64,000 nt of DNA from Hydrogenophaga sp. PAMC20947 (GTDB lineage: Bacteria; Pseudomonadota; Gammaproteobacteria; Burkholderiales; Burkholderiaceae_C). Shown here piece after piece: positions 49,165 to 58,555 of the stretch (position 1 is the stretch's first letter; each line of letters starts with the position of its first letter). The stretch is taken from assembly GCF_004795855.1 (NCBI RefSeq), contig NZ_CP039252.1, positions 3,844,001 to 3,908,000 of the forward strand, written 5' to 3'. A program made the position numbers and the translations under genes. The notes under the pieces are model-generated. The model did not search any database, was not told where the DNA came from, and saw only the letters and a list, made by a program, of their open reading frames with translations.

Positions 49165-50292
49165 TCAACCCCCCGGCCAGACTTGCCAGTGGTTGTCCCA
49201 ATGCGGTACCGCGGCTGGTGCGGTAGCCAGTTGGGTGGCCCCGCCTGCGCCGGGCCCGGTGTGCAACACGCCCGTGCTGCCAGCGGCCCACCATTGACCC
49301 TCGCTCACGGCCACCGCACACGCGTCGGGCAACGGCAGGTTGTGTGTCCAACGGGCCTGGCCGTCGAAGGCTGCGACCACGTTCGCACGGGGACAGCCGA
49401 TCAGGAATCCACCACCGGGCATTGCGGTCACCGCGCCACCGTAGCCGCGCAGGTCGGGCGGCTCCGGCGTGGGGCTGAGGCGTTCGCCGTCCCATACCGC
49501 CAGCACAGGCGCCTGCCAGCGTTCTTCAGGGGTGGGGTGTTCGGCCTGCAAGGCAATGCCCAGGCGTTTGAAGCGCGCGTCCCAGGCGAGGTGGCGGATG
49601 CTCAGGTAGGGGTCAGCGAGCCGCCATTGCCCCAGCAGCTCGCCGCTATTTGGGTTCAGGGCCACCAATGAGGCGTCCATGCGGTCGAGGTGGCGTTTGC
49701 TGCGTCCGGTCTCGGGCAGGGTGGGAATGCCGCCATTGGCCACCAGCAGGGTGCCGGCCGGGAAGCGGCCGAGCTGCTCGGGCAGCACCTGCAACTCGTG
49801 CGGGTCCATGCCGTGGGTGGCCCATTCATCCGCCTTCTCCAGGCTGCGCGCATCGCGCACACCCAGGCGACCCTGCGCAGTGTCCAGATCGGTTTCAGTG
49901 GTCCAGATGTGCGACCCGTCGGCGCTGGCGATCGCGTGGCCGTTGAAGCGTCGGTCGCCCCCTATCCAGTGCCATCGCTGTTGTTCTGGGACACCAGGTC
50001 GCCAGCGCAGCAACCAGTCGCCGGGGCGCCGTGCGATCGCCAGCACCGTGCCACCCGGTTCGGTCAGCAGGGCGTGGGGCCGTGTGGGCACCGAGACCGA
50101 CTGTTGGGCCGTCCAGGTGTCCCCTGCTACTGCGATCAGTCCCACCCGGTATTGGTTGTCGGCCACCCAGGCCGCAACCAAGGTGGTTTTAGAAAGGGAC
50201 ACATCGGCCCAGGCACTGGGCAAAAAAACGCTCCCTGCGGCCGCCTTAAGGCACTGGCGGCGGGAGAGGCCTTTGGGCAGGAACGCGTTCAT
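49165..50292 (-). CDS. DUF1513-family protein with Tat-type signal
   Basis: A 375-residue protein with a twin-arginine-like N-terminus (SRRQCLKAAAGSVFLPSAWA), followed by a repeated beta pattern suggesting a propeller (for example GHAIASADGSHIWTTETD and MDPHELQVLPE). The DUF1513 family is usually encoded with imelysin-type iron proteins, as here. Its function is unknown. It is the last gene of a four-gene set, 26 bp after the second imelysin gene. Confidence 0.85.
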   Translation of the reverse strand: MNAFLPKGLSRRQCLKAAAGSVFLPSAWADVSLSKTTLVAAWVADNQYRVGLIAVAGDTWTAQQSVSVPTRPHALLTEPGGTVLAIARRPGDWLLRWRPGVPEQQRWHWIGGDRRFNGHAIASADGSHIWTTETDLDTAQGRLGVRDARSLEKADEWATHGMDPHELQVLPEQLGRFPAGTLLVANGGIPTLPETGRSKRHLDRMDASLVALNPNSGELLGQWRLADPYLSIRHLAWDARFKRLGIALQAEHPTPEERWQAPVLAVWDGERLSPTPEPPDLRGYGGAVTAMPGGGFLIGCPRANVVAAFDGQARWTHNLPLPDACAVAVSEGQWWAAGSTGVLHTGPGAGGATQLATAPAAVPHWDNHWQVWPGG

Positions 50293-50318
50293 CGGGGGGG
50301 CATTGGCCGTGTTCGGGT

Positions 50319-51437
50319 TCAGTCGCCATCGGCCGATGAAAACCCGAGCGGCACATCGAGTGCTGCCGCCACTTCGTTTTGGTAGAGCAGAGTCACGGCT
50401 TTCATGCGCTGGGTCATGGCCAGCAGCTCGGTTTCGCCGGCCTGTGGCGTGAGCGCAGCGAGGTCGGCGCTGGTGCGGTCAATCGCCTGTGCCCAGCGCT
50501 GGGCCAGCGGCCCCAGCCCCTTGCCAATCAGCAGCGCCTCAATGGGCACGAGCGCTTTGCCTGGCAATGGCGGCGCAGCGTACTGGCCGGGTCGCAGACG
50601 CGCCATGGTCAGCAGGCTCTGCCATTGCGCGCGCCAGTCGGCGAGATTGGCCTCACGCGAGAGGCGGGGAAAGGCCACGGGTTCGCTGCTCGGCGCTCCG
50701 GTGGTGCGGTGGGTCTGAATGGGTTTTTCGATGTGCGCCCACTGCAGCCGCTCAAGCCCGCCCAACCACTGGTTGATCCATTCGGCAAATGCGCTGCCCG
50801 CGTCTTCTGGCGACTCGCTCCAGTCCTTTTCGACCAGTGCGGTCACCTCGTGGTCCAGTGAGCGGGCTTCGGCAGCGATGCCCTGGGCAACCAGGCCAGC
50901 GTAGTGACAGGTGGCGGGTGCCAGGGCTGGCTCAGAGGCGGTGGCCAGCAATTGTTCAAAGGCCGGAAAACCCTTGGCGGGTGTGCCCACGCGCTCCATG
51001 TCGGCCAGCGTCTGGGGTGCCTTGGCCAGGGCTTGTCGCAAAAGTCGCTCTCGCGTGGGCCAAAAATCGATTTCGCGCTGTGAGCGGCGCGTGACCAAGG
51101 GCCCGAGCTCGGGGCTGGACAAGGCTTGCCAGCTCACCAGTGTCTGCTGCCACTGCAAACGCAGTTCGGTCAGTGTGGCCTGTCCGCTGCAATGCGCGTT
51201 GGTGCGGCTCAGCAGTTGATCCGACGCCTGCTCGAAGGCCTGTGCCTGCGCAGGCAACTGGTGGGCGTAGACGCCTTGAAGCGCTTGCTCAGCACTGTAA
51301 TAAGGCATGGGCTGGGCGGCGGCCTCGGCGGCCGTGGGCGTGGTGGCAGGCGGGACCAACGCCCCTTGTGCCCAGCCCAGTGGTGACAGCAGGGTGAGGG
51401 AGAAAGTGGTGAGGAAGATGGCGGCAGGGTGCTTCAC
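50319..51437 (-). CDS. Imelysin-family protein 2
   Basis: A 372-residue periplasmic protein with a signal peptide (AIFLTTFSLTLLSPLGWAQG) and an all-helical imelysin-like domain containing RREIDFWPTRERLL and LAPATCHYAGLVAQGIAAEA. Imelysin proteins are linked to iron uptake. The GxHxxE motif of the family is not evident, unlike in the first imelysin of this operon. The start is GTG 51437, overlapping the stop of the di-heme protein gene (GTGA at 51434-51437), so the longer open frame is not used. Confidence 0.87.
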   Translation of the reverse strand: MKHPAAIFLTTFSLTLLSPLGWAQGALVPPATTPTAAEAAAQPMPYYSAEQALQGVYAHQLPAQAQAFEQASDQLLSRTNAHCSGQATLTELRLQWQQTLVSWQALSSPELGPLVTRRSQREIDFWPTRERLLRQALAKAPQTLADMERVGTPAKGFPAFEQLLATASEPALAPATCHYAGLVAQGIAAEARSLDHEVTALVEKDWSESPEDAGSAFAEWINQWLGGLERLQWAHIEKPIQTHRTTGAPSSEPVAFPRLSREANLADWRAQWQSLLTMARLRPGQYAAPPLPGKALVPIEALLIGKGLGPLAQRWAQAIDRTSADLAALTPQAGETELLAMTQRMKAVTLLYQNEVAAALDVPLGFSSADGD

Positions 51438-52939
51438 AGGGACTCCACAAACTTCACGAGCGCAGCGCGGTCGGCGGCGTTGAATTTCAGCACGTGCTCT
51501 TTCGCGAGCCGGGCTTCGCCACCGTGCCACAACACCGCTTCGAGCACGCCGTTGGCGCGGCCATCGTGCAGCAGACGCTGGTGGTCGTTGACATCCTTGA
51601 ACAGGCCGATGCCCCAGAGCGGCGGTGTTTTCCATTGACTGCCGCTGGCCAGAAAATCTGGGCGCCCGTCGGCGAGTTCAGGGCCCATGTCGTGCAAGAG
51701 AAGATCGGTGTAAGGCCAGATGCGCTGGCCGCTCACGCGGGGGGTGCTCAAGCTCGGGAACAGGGCTTTACCGGTGGTGTAGCCGGGGCGGTGGCAGGCG
51801 GCGCATTGCGCCTGAGCAAACAGCGCCTGGCCACGCAACACCTGGGGCTCTCTGGGATGGCGGCGGGCCGGTGGCGCAAGGGTGGCTGTGTAGAACGCCA
51901 CCTGGGCGAAAGTCTCGTCGTCTATTTCAGGCGGCGAGGTCAAGGCCTGGGCGGCCGGAATAAGCCCCGTGCCGCCCTTGGCTTTTCCGCCGCCGTGGGG
52001 CGCAGCCAGGCAGTCTTTCTGGGCTGGTGTGCAGGCTTCGCCAGGGAAGACGCTGGTGGTGATGCCCATGTCGCCATTGAAGGCGCCGGCCGATTGGTGG
52101 GCCACAGAGCCCACGTTGGCCTTCCAGCCGAAGCGCCCGACCAGTTCCTTTTGGGCAAAGACGTCCCATACACGGTTGGGCTGGCCCTTGATGGGGCCAG
52201 TACTGGCCGCCTGGTCCCGTGCGTTGGCCAGAATTTCGCTTTCAGGAATGGCTTCCAGCAACCCCATGCCGATCATCTGCGGTGCGATGCGCGGGCTGAT
52301 CATCACGTCTTTGGCCATGGGGCCATAGGCCAGATCGGTCAGTGTGTAGAGGGGTTTTTGCAGCGTATAGGGCGTGCCATCGGCGAAGCGACCACGCGAG
52401 GTTTCGCTGCGAATTTCAACCCGCCCTTCGGGCTTCACGCCCTGCACGGCGGCGTTGTTGAACTGGTCTCCGTAGGTGGGTTCCGGCACCACGCCCGCGT
52501 GGGCACTGGCCTGGCCTGGAATCGACAGGCGCACCAGCAGTGCCACGGTGTTTTCGGGCTCGGTGCCCAGGGTCTTGGGCCAGTCGGGTGGTGAGCCCCG
52601 CCCATCCATGGTGTGGCATGCCGCGCAGGAGCGCGCGATGAAATGAGGGCCCAGCCCGTCGCGCGCGGTGGTGGATGCCGGGGCTTCCACCCAGTTGCGC
52701 TTGAAGAAGGAGTTGCCGATCACAAAGCGTGTGCGTTCCGGGTCGCTCAGGTCGGCCAGCGGGAACGAAAAAGCATTGCGGCCAGTGGCGTAGACGGTGC
52801 CACTGCCTCCGACCTTCTCCCCCAGAGGATCGGGGTCGGCTTCAGCGCCGGCTTGTCCGTGCAAAGCGAGTACCGCTGCAACAACCGCAGCGGCCCCCAT
52901 GGCTGGCGCAAAGCGCGTGGCTTTGGGAAGAAGGGTCAT
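51434..52939 (-). CDS. Di-heme cytochrome, putative thiol oxidoreductase (DUF1111)
   Basis: A 501-residue periplasmic protein with a signal peptide (AMGAAAVVAAVLALHGQAGA) and two c-type haem sites, CAACHTMDG and CAACHRPGY. The family is often annotated as di-heme oxidoredictase or thiol oxidoreductase and is encoded with imelysin-like proteins; an electron-transfer or iron-redox role in uptake is inferred. It lies 120 bp after the first imelysin gene, and that gap holds a dispersed repeat. Confidence 0.9.
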   Translation of the reverse strand: MTLLPKATRFAPAMGAAAVVAAVLALHGQAGAEADPDPLGEKVGGSGTVYATGRNAFSFPLADLSDPERTRFVIGNSFFKRNWVEAPASTTARDGLGPHFIARSCAACHTMDGRGSPPDWPKTLGTEPENTVALLVRLSIPGQASAHAGVVPEPTYGDQFNNAAVQGVKPEGRVEIRSETSRGRFADGTPYTLQKPLYTLTDLAYGPMAKDVMISPRIAPQMIGMGLLEAIPESEILANARDQAASTGPIKGQPNRVWDVFAQKELVGRFGWKANVGSVAHQSAGAFNGDMGITTSVFPGEACTPAQKDCLAAPHGGGKAKGGTGLIPAAQALTSPPEIDDETFAQVAFYTATLAPPARRHPREPQVLRGQALFAQAQCAACHRPGYTTGKALFPSLSTPRVSGQRIWPYTDLLLHDMGPELADGRPDFLASGSQWKTPPLWGIGLFKDVNDHQRLLHDGRANGVLEAVLWHGGEARLAKEHVLKFNAADRAALVKFVESL

Positions 52940-52982
52940 GATGGGCGTTTTGGGTTCAAAGGTAGGGATTCAACGCCTGTTC

Positions 52983-53050
52983 GGAACCGGCTTGGCGAAC
53001 CTCACGGGCGCCCCTTTTGAAGGGGTGACGCCGAAACGCGGCGCAGGCGC
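52983..53050. repeat. Dispersed GC-rich intergenic repeat, copy B
   Basis: Starts GGAACCGGCTT, contains a CCCCTT/AAGGGG hairpin (53011-53025) and ends GTGACGCCGAAACGC-GGCGCAGG. It shares these parts in the same order with 43405-43480. It lies inside the imelysin operon. Confidence 0.6.
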
Positions 53051-53059
53051 TGCAGCCGT

Positions 53060-54247
53060 TCAGGGCGCCACCAGTGTCAGCTTGGTGATGCCGACCGCAG
53101 ACGCTGATTCGCCCAGCAGCTTGGACTGCGCCACCAGGCTGGCCACGGTCTTCTCGATCGCAGGGCGACCGGGTGCACCTTTGGCAATGGCTTGATCAAA
53201 GGGGGCAGGAATCGCTTCTGCACTGGTCACCGAGGCGTTGATCTGGGCGGTTGTCTTGTCCGCCAGTGTGGTGTCTTTGACTGCGACCAGATCGCGCAGA
53301 CCCAGGCCCGTCAGGGACTTGCCGTCGCGCTGCTGGTACCGACCCAGCCAGACGTTTTGAATGCCTTTGGCGTTGGTGACCACATCGCGGTGGGTGTTGT
53401 CGGAAAAGCAGGAGTGCTCGTCTTCCTGGTCTTGCGAGTTCAGCGCCACTTCCATGCGTTCGCCCGAGAGCTCACCACGGGACAGGGAACCCAGGCCCAC
53501 AATCATTTTGCGCACCGATTCTTTGCCGCCTTTTTCAAACTGGGCGCGGTAGTTCTTCGCGTTGGGTGCCCAGGCCTGGGTGACCCCGGTGAGGTCGTCC
53601 ACGAGCAAGGCGGTGGCGACGGTGAGGTATTGGGCCCGGCGCTCGGCGTTGGCGCCTTTGCCCGCGACGTAGTCTTCAAACGAGCGGTTACCTGGGCCGG
53701 TTTCGCTCAGATCCTGACCCCACAGCAGGAATTCGATGGCGTGCCAACCGGCGCTGATGTTTTCTTCGCCGCCGCGCTCGTTGGCCTTGATCAAGGCCGC
53801 CTTGGTGATTTTGATTTTGAGGTTGTTCACCAGGCCCGCCTTGGGCTTGCCTTCCACGTAGTCCACATAGGCTTCGTCCAGCGGCCAGGCATTGATCTGG
53901 CCTTCGGGTCCATTTTTGTCGTCGATGGGGCCACCGTAAAAACGGAATGCCTCGGTCTGACCGTAGAACTCGCGCGCATCGCGCCAGGCCTGACGGGCCT
54001 GCTTCAGCCCGTCTTCCGAGGGCGATTTGACGAACACAGCGATTGCGGCCTGCAGGTCTTGGGCGGACGCCAGCGTGTCGCTGTAGTTGGCAAATACCAG
54101 CGCGGCATAGTGGCGGGCGACGGCGTCTGGGCTGGCGGCGGCGGCGGTGATTGCCGCTTGTTCAGGGGCTGCGGCCATGGCAGGTAGGCTGCTCAGCGAG
54201 AACGAGGATGCGGCCAAAATGGCGGCTGCAAGGGCATTGAAATGCAT
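53060..54247 (-). CDS. Imelysin-family iron-related protein 1
   Basis: A 395-residue periplasmic protein with a clear signal peptide (ALAAAILAASSFSLSSLPAMA). It has the imelysin motif GxHxxE in SAGWHAIEFLLWG, and FRFYGGPIDDKNGPEGQINAWP, typical of IrpA-like proteins (read as FRFYGGPIDDKNG and QINAWP). Such proteins are needed for growth with low iron in cyanobacteria. It is the first gene of a four-gene set and has a Fur-like box 23 bp upstream. Confidence 0.92.
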   Translation of the reverse strand: MHFNALAAAILAASSFSLSSLPAMAAAPEQAAITAAAASPDAVARHYAALVFANYSDTLASAQDLQAAIAVFVKSPSEDGLKQARQAWRDAREFYGQTEAFRFYGGPIDDKNGPEGQINAWPLDEAYVDYVEGKPKAGLVNNLKIKITKAALIKANERGGEENISAGWHAIEFLLWGQDLSETGPGNRSFEDYVAGKGANAERRAQYLTVATALLVDDLTGVTQAWAPNAKNYRAQFEKGGKESVRKMIVGLGSLSRGELSGERMEVALNSQDQEDEHSCFSDNTHRDVVTNAKGIQNVWLGRYQQRDGKSLTGLGLRDLVAVKDTTLADKTTAQINASVTSAEAIPAPFDQAIAKGAPGRPAIEKTVASLVAQSKLLGESASAVGITKLTLVAP

Positions 54248-54269
54248 GGTGTGTTGAATCCTGTATGTG

Positions 54270-54294
54270 AATGAGAACGATTCTGGTTTGCATT
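54270..54294 (-). promoter_or_regulatory. Fur-like box upstream of the imelysin operon
   Basis: AATGAGAACGATTCT followed by GGTTTGCATT resembles the Fur box AATGAGAATNATTCTCATT over its left half, 22 bp before the imelysin start. Confidence 0.65.
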
Positions 54295-54496
54295 ATGCAC
54301 GATGGCACCAGCGGTCCATTCAACAGATGTTTGGGACATTGCCGGGCGGGTTGCCGATGAAAACGCGGCTCGGGCGAAGGCGTTTTGCTGTCCGGCGTCC
54401 GGCGTCCGGCCGCTCGGTGGCGTGGTGGCGGACCGTAGGCCATCGCCCTGCTCGACAGTGCCGCGAACGGCGGCAAGCCTGGCAAGCCGGGTGAAA

Positions 54497-55483
54497 TCAG
54501 GCCGCGGCTGGGTTCGGGTCTTGGGTGAGCCGAACCCGGGGAAACAGCTGCTGAGCATCTTCTCGTCGGGACAGGCCTGTGCTCACCGACATCAGGGCCG
54601 CCGACCCGGATGCGACCCCCCAGGCGAACGCGTCCGGCAGCGACAAACCGCTTTGCAGTCCCCAGACCATGCCGCCCACAAAGCTGTCGCCTGCCCCTAC
54701 CGCACTGGCGACTTCGATGGCCAGCGCCGGGGCGCTCCAAATACCCTCCCGGGTGACCAGCAAGGCCCCCAGGTGGCCCAGGGTCAATGCCACCACCTCG
54801 GCCTGGCCCCGGGCCACACACCGAGCGGCCGCGGCTTGCCATTCGACTGGCGTGCGCAGCGCCAGCCCAGTGAACTCGGTCAGCTCCTTGAGGTTGGGTT
54901 TCCAGAGAAAAACGCCTTCAGCCAGAGCGGCCGCGAGCGCTGGCCCGGAGCCATCCATCACCAGTTTTGACCCCCGCTCCCGGCACAGCTTGGCCAGCCG
55001 TGCGTAGAAATCGTCGGGCACGCCGGGCGGCAAGCTGCCACTGGCCACCAGGTAATCGGGAAAAACCGCCATGTGGGTCAGGTGGTCCAGGCAGGCCTGC
55101 CATTCTGACGCCGCGAGGCGCGGCCCAGGCATCACGAAGCGAAACTCTTCCCCGGTCTCTCCTTCGTGAACGCAAAAACTCACCCGGGTCTCTTCGGCAA
55201 TCGGAATGGTGGTGTAACGCAAACCATCCTGGGCCATGCGCACTTCCAGCCAGTGGCCTGAAGGCCCTCCGGCCGGGCAGACCGAGTCGCAAGTACCCCC
55301 GAGGCGTGTGATCACGCGGGCCACGTTGATCCCGCCACCGCCGGCGTCGTGCACCGCATCGCTGCAACGCAATTTGTGGGTGGGCAACACACGGGGCGTC
55401 TCGGTGGCCAGATCCACCGAGGGGTTCATGGTGAGGCACAACACGCGAGGCGCTGCCGTTTCGGCAAGGTGTGGAGCGGGCAT
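54497..55483 (-). CDS. pfkB: PfkB-family sugar kinase (6-phosphofructokinase II-like)
   Basis: A 328-residue ribokinase-family enzyme. The substrate motif is DAGGGGINVARVITRLGG and the ATP/anion-hole motif is GAGDSFVGGMVWG with the catalytic Asp. NPSVDLATE near the start and FLWKPNLKEL fit the 1-phosphofructokinase/PfkB subgroup, which includes 6-phosphofructokinase II and tagatose-6-phosphate kinase; the exact substrate is uncertain. ATG 55483 is used; ATG 55525 is also possible. It stands alone, divergent from the MscS gene. Confidence 0.88.
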   Translation of the reverse strand: MPAPHLAETAAPRVLCLTMNPSVDLATETPRVLPTHKLRCSDAVHDAGGGGINVARVITRLGGTCDSVCPAGGPSGHWLEVRMAQDGLRYTTIPIAEETRVSFCVHEGETGEEFRFVMPGPRLAASEWQACLDHLTHMAVFPDYLVASGSLPPGVPDDFYARLAKLCRERGSKLVMDGSGPALAAALAEGVFLWKPNLKELTEFTGLALRTPVEWQAAAARCVARGQAEVVALTLGHLGALLVTREGIWSAPALAIEVASAVGAGDSFVGGMVWGLQSGLSLPDAFAWGVASGSAALMSVSTGLSRREDAQQLFPRVRLTQDPNPAAA

Positions 55484-55650
55484 AGATCGTGGGAAAAGGT
55501 GGGGCAGGGTCTGCGGATATGCCATTGTGCGACAGCGCTGTCCACCGACCCTCCGCCTCCCTATACTGAGCCGACCTGGGCCCATTTCGCGACGCGATCT
55601 GTTGCTCGGTCATCGTTCGACCCGCCGATTTTTTCACCTGGGCCCACTTC

Positions 55651-56613
55651 ATGAACCCCGATTTCAGCCAGCTTGTTGTGGACTTCATGGGGCGCACCCT
55701 TTTCTCGATCGGAACCAGCGTCATCACAGTGGGTGGTTTGACGAGTGCGGTGGTTTTTGTGGTGGTGCTCTGGTGGGTGGCGAGCCTGATGGAGCGCATG
55801 GTGCAGCGCATCGTGGCCCGACGCGCAGCGACCGAGCCCTGGAAATACGCCGGCATGCTGATGTTGAGCCGGCTTCTGCGCTATGTCGTCTGGGCGGTCG
55901 GTACCTTGATCGGCCTGGAGTACCTGGGCATCGATCTCTCCAGCATCGCGCTGCTGGGCAGTGCGCTGGCGGTTGGTCTGGGTTTTGGCCTTCAACATGT
56001 GGTGAGCAACTTTGTGTCGGGCGTCATCATTCTCCTCGAGCGCAGCCTGAAGGTGGGTGACTTCGTGGAGCTGGAGTCGGGTGTGCGCGGCCACGTGAGC
56101 GAAATCGCGATGCGCTACACCCGCATCACCAGCAACGATGCCCTCGACGTAGTCGTCCCCAATTCGGAGTTCATCAACGGGCGCGTGGTCAACTGGACTC
56201 TGGGTGATGCCTACCGCCGCATGCACATTCCGTTTGGCGTGGCCTACGGCACACCCAAGGAAATGGTGCGCGAAGCCGGCATTGCTGCCGCCAAGCGAAT
56301 CCCCGGCGTGATGGAAACCGACAAGAAAAAAAGCACGGTCTGGCTGGTGGCCTACGGCGACAACGCCATGAACTACGAGTTGGTCGTGTGGGCCGACCGC
56401 ATACTCACCACACGCCCCGGATCGGCCCATGCCGACCTCATGTGGGCTCTGGACGACGAGTTGCACCAGCGGGGCATCGCGATTCCCTTTCCCCAGCGCG
56501 ACCTGCACATCCGCTCTGGCACCCTCGATGTGCGCGTGGCCGCGTCGGAAGGGCGCTCGCCATGGCCCTCAACAGCCGCATCGACGAAGGAACGCGACCG
56601 GCTGCAGGACTGA
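55651..56613 (+). CDS. MscS-family mechanosensitive channel
   Basis: A 320-residue membrane protein. Three hydrophobic segments in the first 125 residues lead into the pore helix LGSALAVGLGFGLQHVVSNFVSG, in which the Gly/Ala pattern is that of MscS. The beta domain follows (GDFVELESGVRGHVSEI) and then the C-terminal domain. It is a simple MscS-type osmotic channel of near-minimal size. The last 25 residues are variable. It is convergent with the K+-channel-like gene (177 bp apart, no feature seen between). Confidence 0.93.
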   Translation: MNPDFSQLVVDFMGRTLFSIGTSVITVGGLTSAVVFVVVLWWVASLMERMVQRIVARRAATEPWKYAGMLMLSRLLRYVVWAVGTLIGLEYLGIDLSSIALLGSALAVGLGFGLQHVVSNFVSGVIILLERSLKVGDFVELESGVRGHVSEIAMRYTRITSNDALDVVVPNSEFINGRVVNWTLGDAYRRMHIPFGVAYGTPKEMVREAGIAAAKRIPGVMETDKKKSTVWLVAYGDNAMNYELVVWADRILTTRPGSAHADLMWALDDELHQRGIAIPFPQRDLHIRSGTLDVRVAASEGRSPWPSTAASTKERDRLQD

Positions 56614-56790
56614 GCTGGGCGGGGGCCCATGAGCCAGCGCGGCAGATGGGACATCGGCTCAATGCACGACAAACCGGTCCAATGCGGTTTCGCCTTCTGC
56701 GCCCAGAGGCACACCCTGCGCTTGTCGGTCGCCCCACACGATCCTCGGGTTGCGTGCGTTTCGCTGCGATGCCTTCTGCCGCGCCGACGC

Positions 56791-58545
56791 CTAGCCTGAC
56801 TGGGTCAGCGGCCCCATTTCCGAATCTTCGGGATCGCGTTCGATGAGCATTTTCTGGGGCAGCGCCGGCGCCACCCACAGCGATTTGCCTTCCGGGCCCT
56901 TGGGCACACCCACCCCAAGGATGTTGTGTCGCATGGTGGCGCGCGCGCGCTCCTGACCGCAGCACAGCAGATGATCGCCCTCTTGCAGCGGCGTGTGCAG
57001 ATGGGGCAACAAGATGCGCTCTTTGCCGCGCTGCAGCAGCAAAGGAATGGCGCGCACCAGGTACTGGCTGCCATTGGGGCGCACCATCAGTTGCTGCAGT
57101 TCTACTGTTTCACCGCGTTTCAAAGCGGTGCACACCGCCCGCGCTTGCGCCGGCATGATGTCCAGGGACCATGACTCCACGACCGAGTCACCAAACGTGG
57201 CGCGCATGCGCAGCAACAGCTGCTCCGCCCAGGCTTCGTCTTCGTCCCGTGCCTTGCGCAAAAACGTGGCCAGCTGGGGGGCTCGAATCACGCGCAACAC
57301 CTCAGCCGCTGCCACGTGACCGTTGAGCATCACCAGTTGGGCCGGGCTGGCCTTGAACACCTGGGTGTTGCGCTGCTGGGTTTGACGCGCCACGATGACC
57401 AGCGTCTTGTTGAGCGGGCGCGCGGCCAGGGCGATGGCCAGGTTGTCCACGTCTATTTCGGTGCCCGCCACGATCGCATTGGCGTCTTCGATGCCGGCCT
57501 CTCGCAAGACAGAGGGGTCGGTGGGGTCGCCGTGGAAGTTGTGTGCGTCGATGTCTTCGTCGGCCAGGTGCGGGTCAACGATCACTGTTTCGATGTCCAG
57601 CCGCTCGAGCTGGCGCCGAAGCGTGCGGGTGAACAGGCCCGTGCCGCAAAGCAGCCAGCGTCCGTGGGGCAGGTCGGGCCGCGCATGCATGGCTGTGCCG
57701 TGTTGCAGCGTGAGCGCGTTGTAGATCACCTGCAGGCTGGGCGTGCGGATCGAGGTGGCCACCCGCTCGGCGAACTGGTCGTAAGGATTGATGATGTGGT
57801 CCGCGCCAGCGGCGGCCATGCGGGCATGCGAGGCATGGTCCCGTGCGGTCGACAGCACCGGCACCTCCGGGTTCAGCAGGTGCGCTGTGAGCGCGATCTT
57901 GGTGTTGACTTGGTCGTCGCCCGTCAGCGCGAGCACGCCAGCGCAATGCGGACTTCTGAGGCCGGCCAGTACCAGCGACATGGGATCGCTGGCATCTCCT
58001 TTGAGCGCGGGCACGCTGAAAGTGAGGTCGTCCACCTCCACGGTGTCCACGCGCTGGGGCATGATGTCGATCACCACCATGCGCGCACCGTCTTCCGAGA
58101 GCTCGCGGGCCACGCGGCTGCCGGTGTCGTCGTAGCCGCAGATCAGGTAGAACGGCTCGCGGATGCGGCGCACTGCGCGTTCCACGCCGTTCTCATGCAG
58201 GATGCGGCGAAACAGCGGGTCTTGCAAGATGCCGAACAGGGCGCCAATGCCGTACAACCAGGCCACCACCGTGCCGTAGATCGAAGCCGTGGCCCACAGG
58301 CGTTGCGGGTCGGTGAAAGGGTAAGGGATTTCGCCCAGGCCAATGGTGGTGCCCAGGAAGCTGACGAAATAGAACGCATGCAAAAAACCCATGCGCCACG
58401 GTTGGCCGTCGGGCGCCTGGCCTGGGATCAGGGTGAAGCCCAGCACGGCCACGGCGTACACGCCAATGAGCACCACCAGCGGCTGGCGCAGGCGGCGCAG
58501 CAGAATGAAGATGCCGTGGCGGGTGCGGTTGCCGGGGGTGATCAT
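56791..58545 (-). CDS. Potassium channel-like protein with two RCK/TrkA-N domains
   Basis: A 584-residue protein. Two membrane segments (about 20-40 and 85-108) frame a pore loop with the filter-like sequence TTIGLGEIPYP. Two nucleotide-binding RCK domains follow: YLICGYDDTGSRVARELS (about 140) and WLLCGTGLFTRTLRRQL (about 355), the second with a TrkA-C-like end. The filter has GLGE where most K+ channels have GYGD, so ion selectivity may differ. ATG 58545 is used, since the upstream open frame covers another gene. A small membrane protein gene ends 10 bp upstream. Confidence 0.88.
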   Translation of the reverse strand: MITPGNRTRHGIFILLRRLRQPLVVLIGVYAVAVLGFTLIPGQAPDGQPWRMGFLHAFYFVSFLGTTIGLGEIPYPFTDPQRLWATASIYGTVVAWLYGIGALFGILQDPLFRRILHENGVERAVRRIREPFYLICGYDDTGSRVARELSEDGARMVVIDIMPQRVDTVEVDDLTFSVPALKGDASDPMSLVLAGLRSPHCAGVLALTGDDQVNTKIALTAHLLNPEVPVLSTARDHASHARMAAAGADHIINPYDQFAERVATSIRTPSLQVIYNALTLQHGTAMHARPDLPHGRWLLCGTGLFTRTLRRQLERLDIETVIVDPHLADEDIDAHNFHGDPTDPSVLREAGIEDANAIVAGTEIDVDNLAIALAARPLNKTLVIVARQTQQRNTQVFKASPAQLVMLNGHVAAAEVLRVIRAPQLATFLRKARDEDEAWAEQLLLRMRATFGDSVVESWSLDIMPAQARAVCTALKRGETVELQQLMVRPNGSQYLVRAIPLLLQRGKERILLPHLHTPLQEGDHLLCCGQERARATMRHNILGVGVPKGPEGKSLWVAPALPQKMLIERDPEDSEMGPLTQSG

Positions 58546-58555
58546 CGGCGCAATT

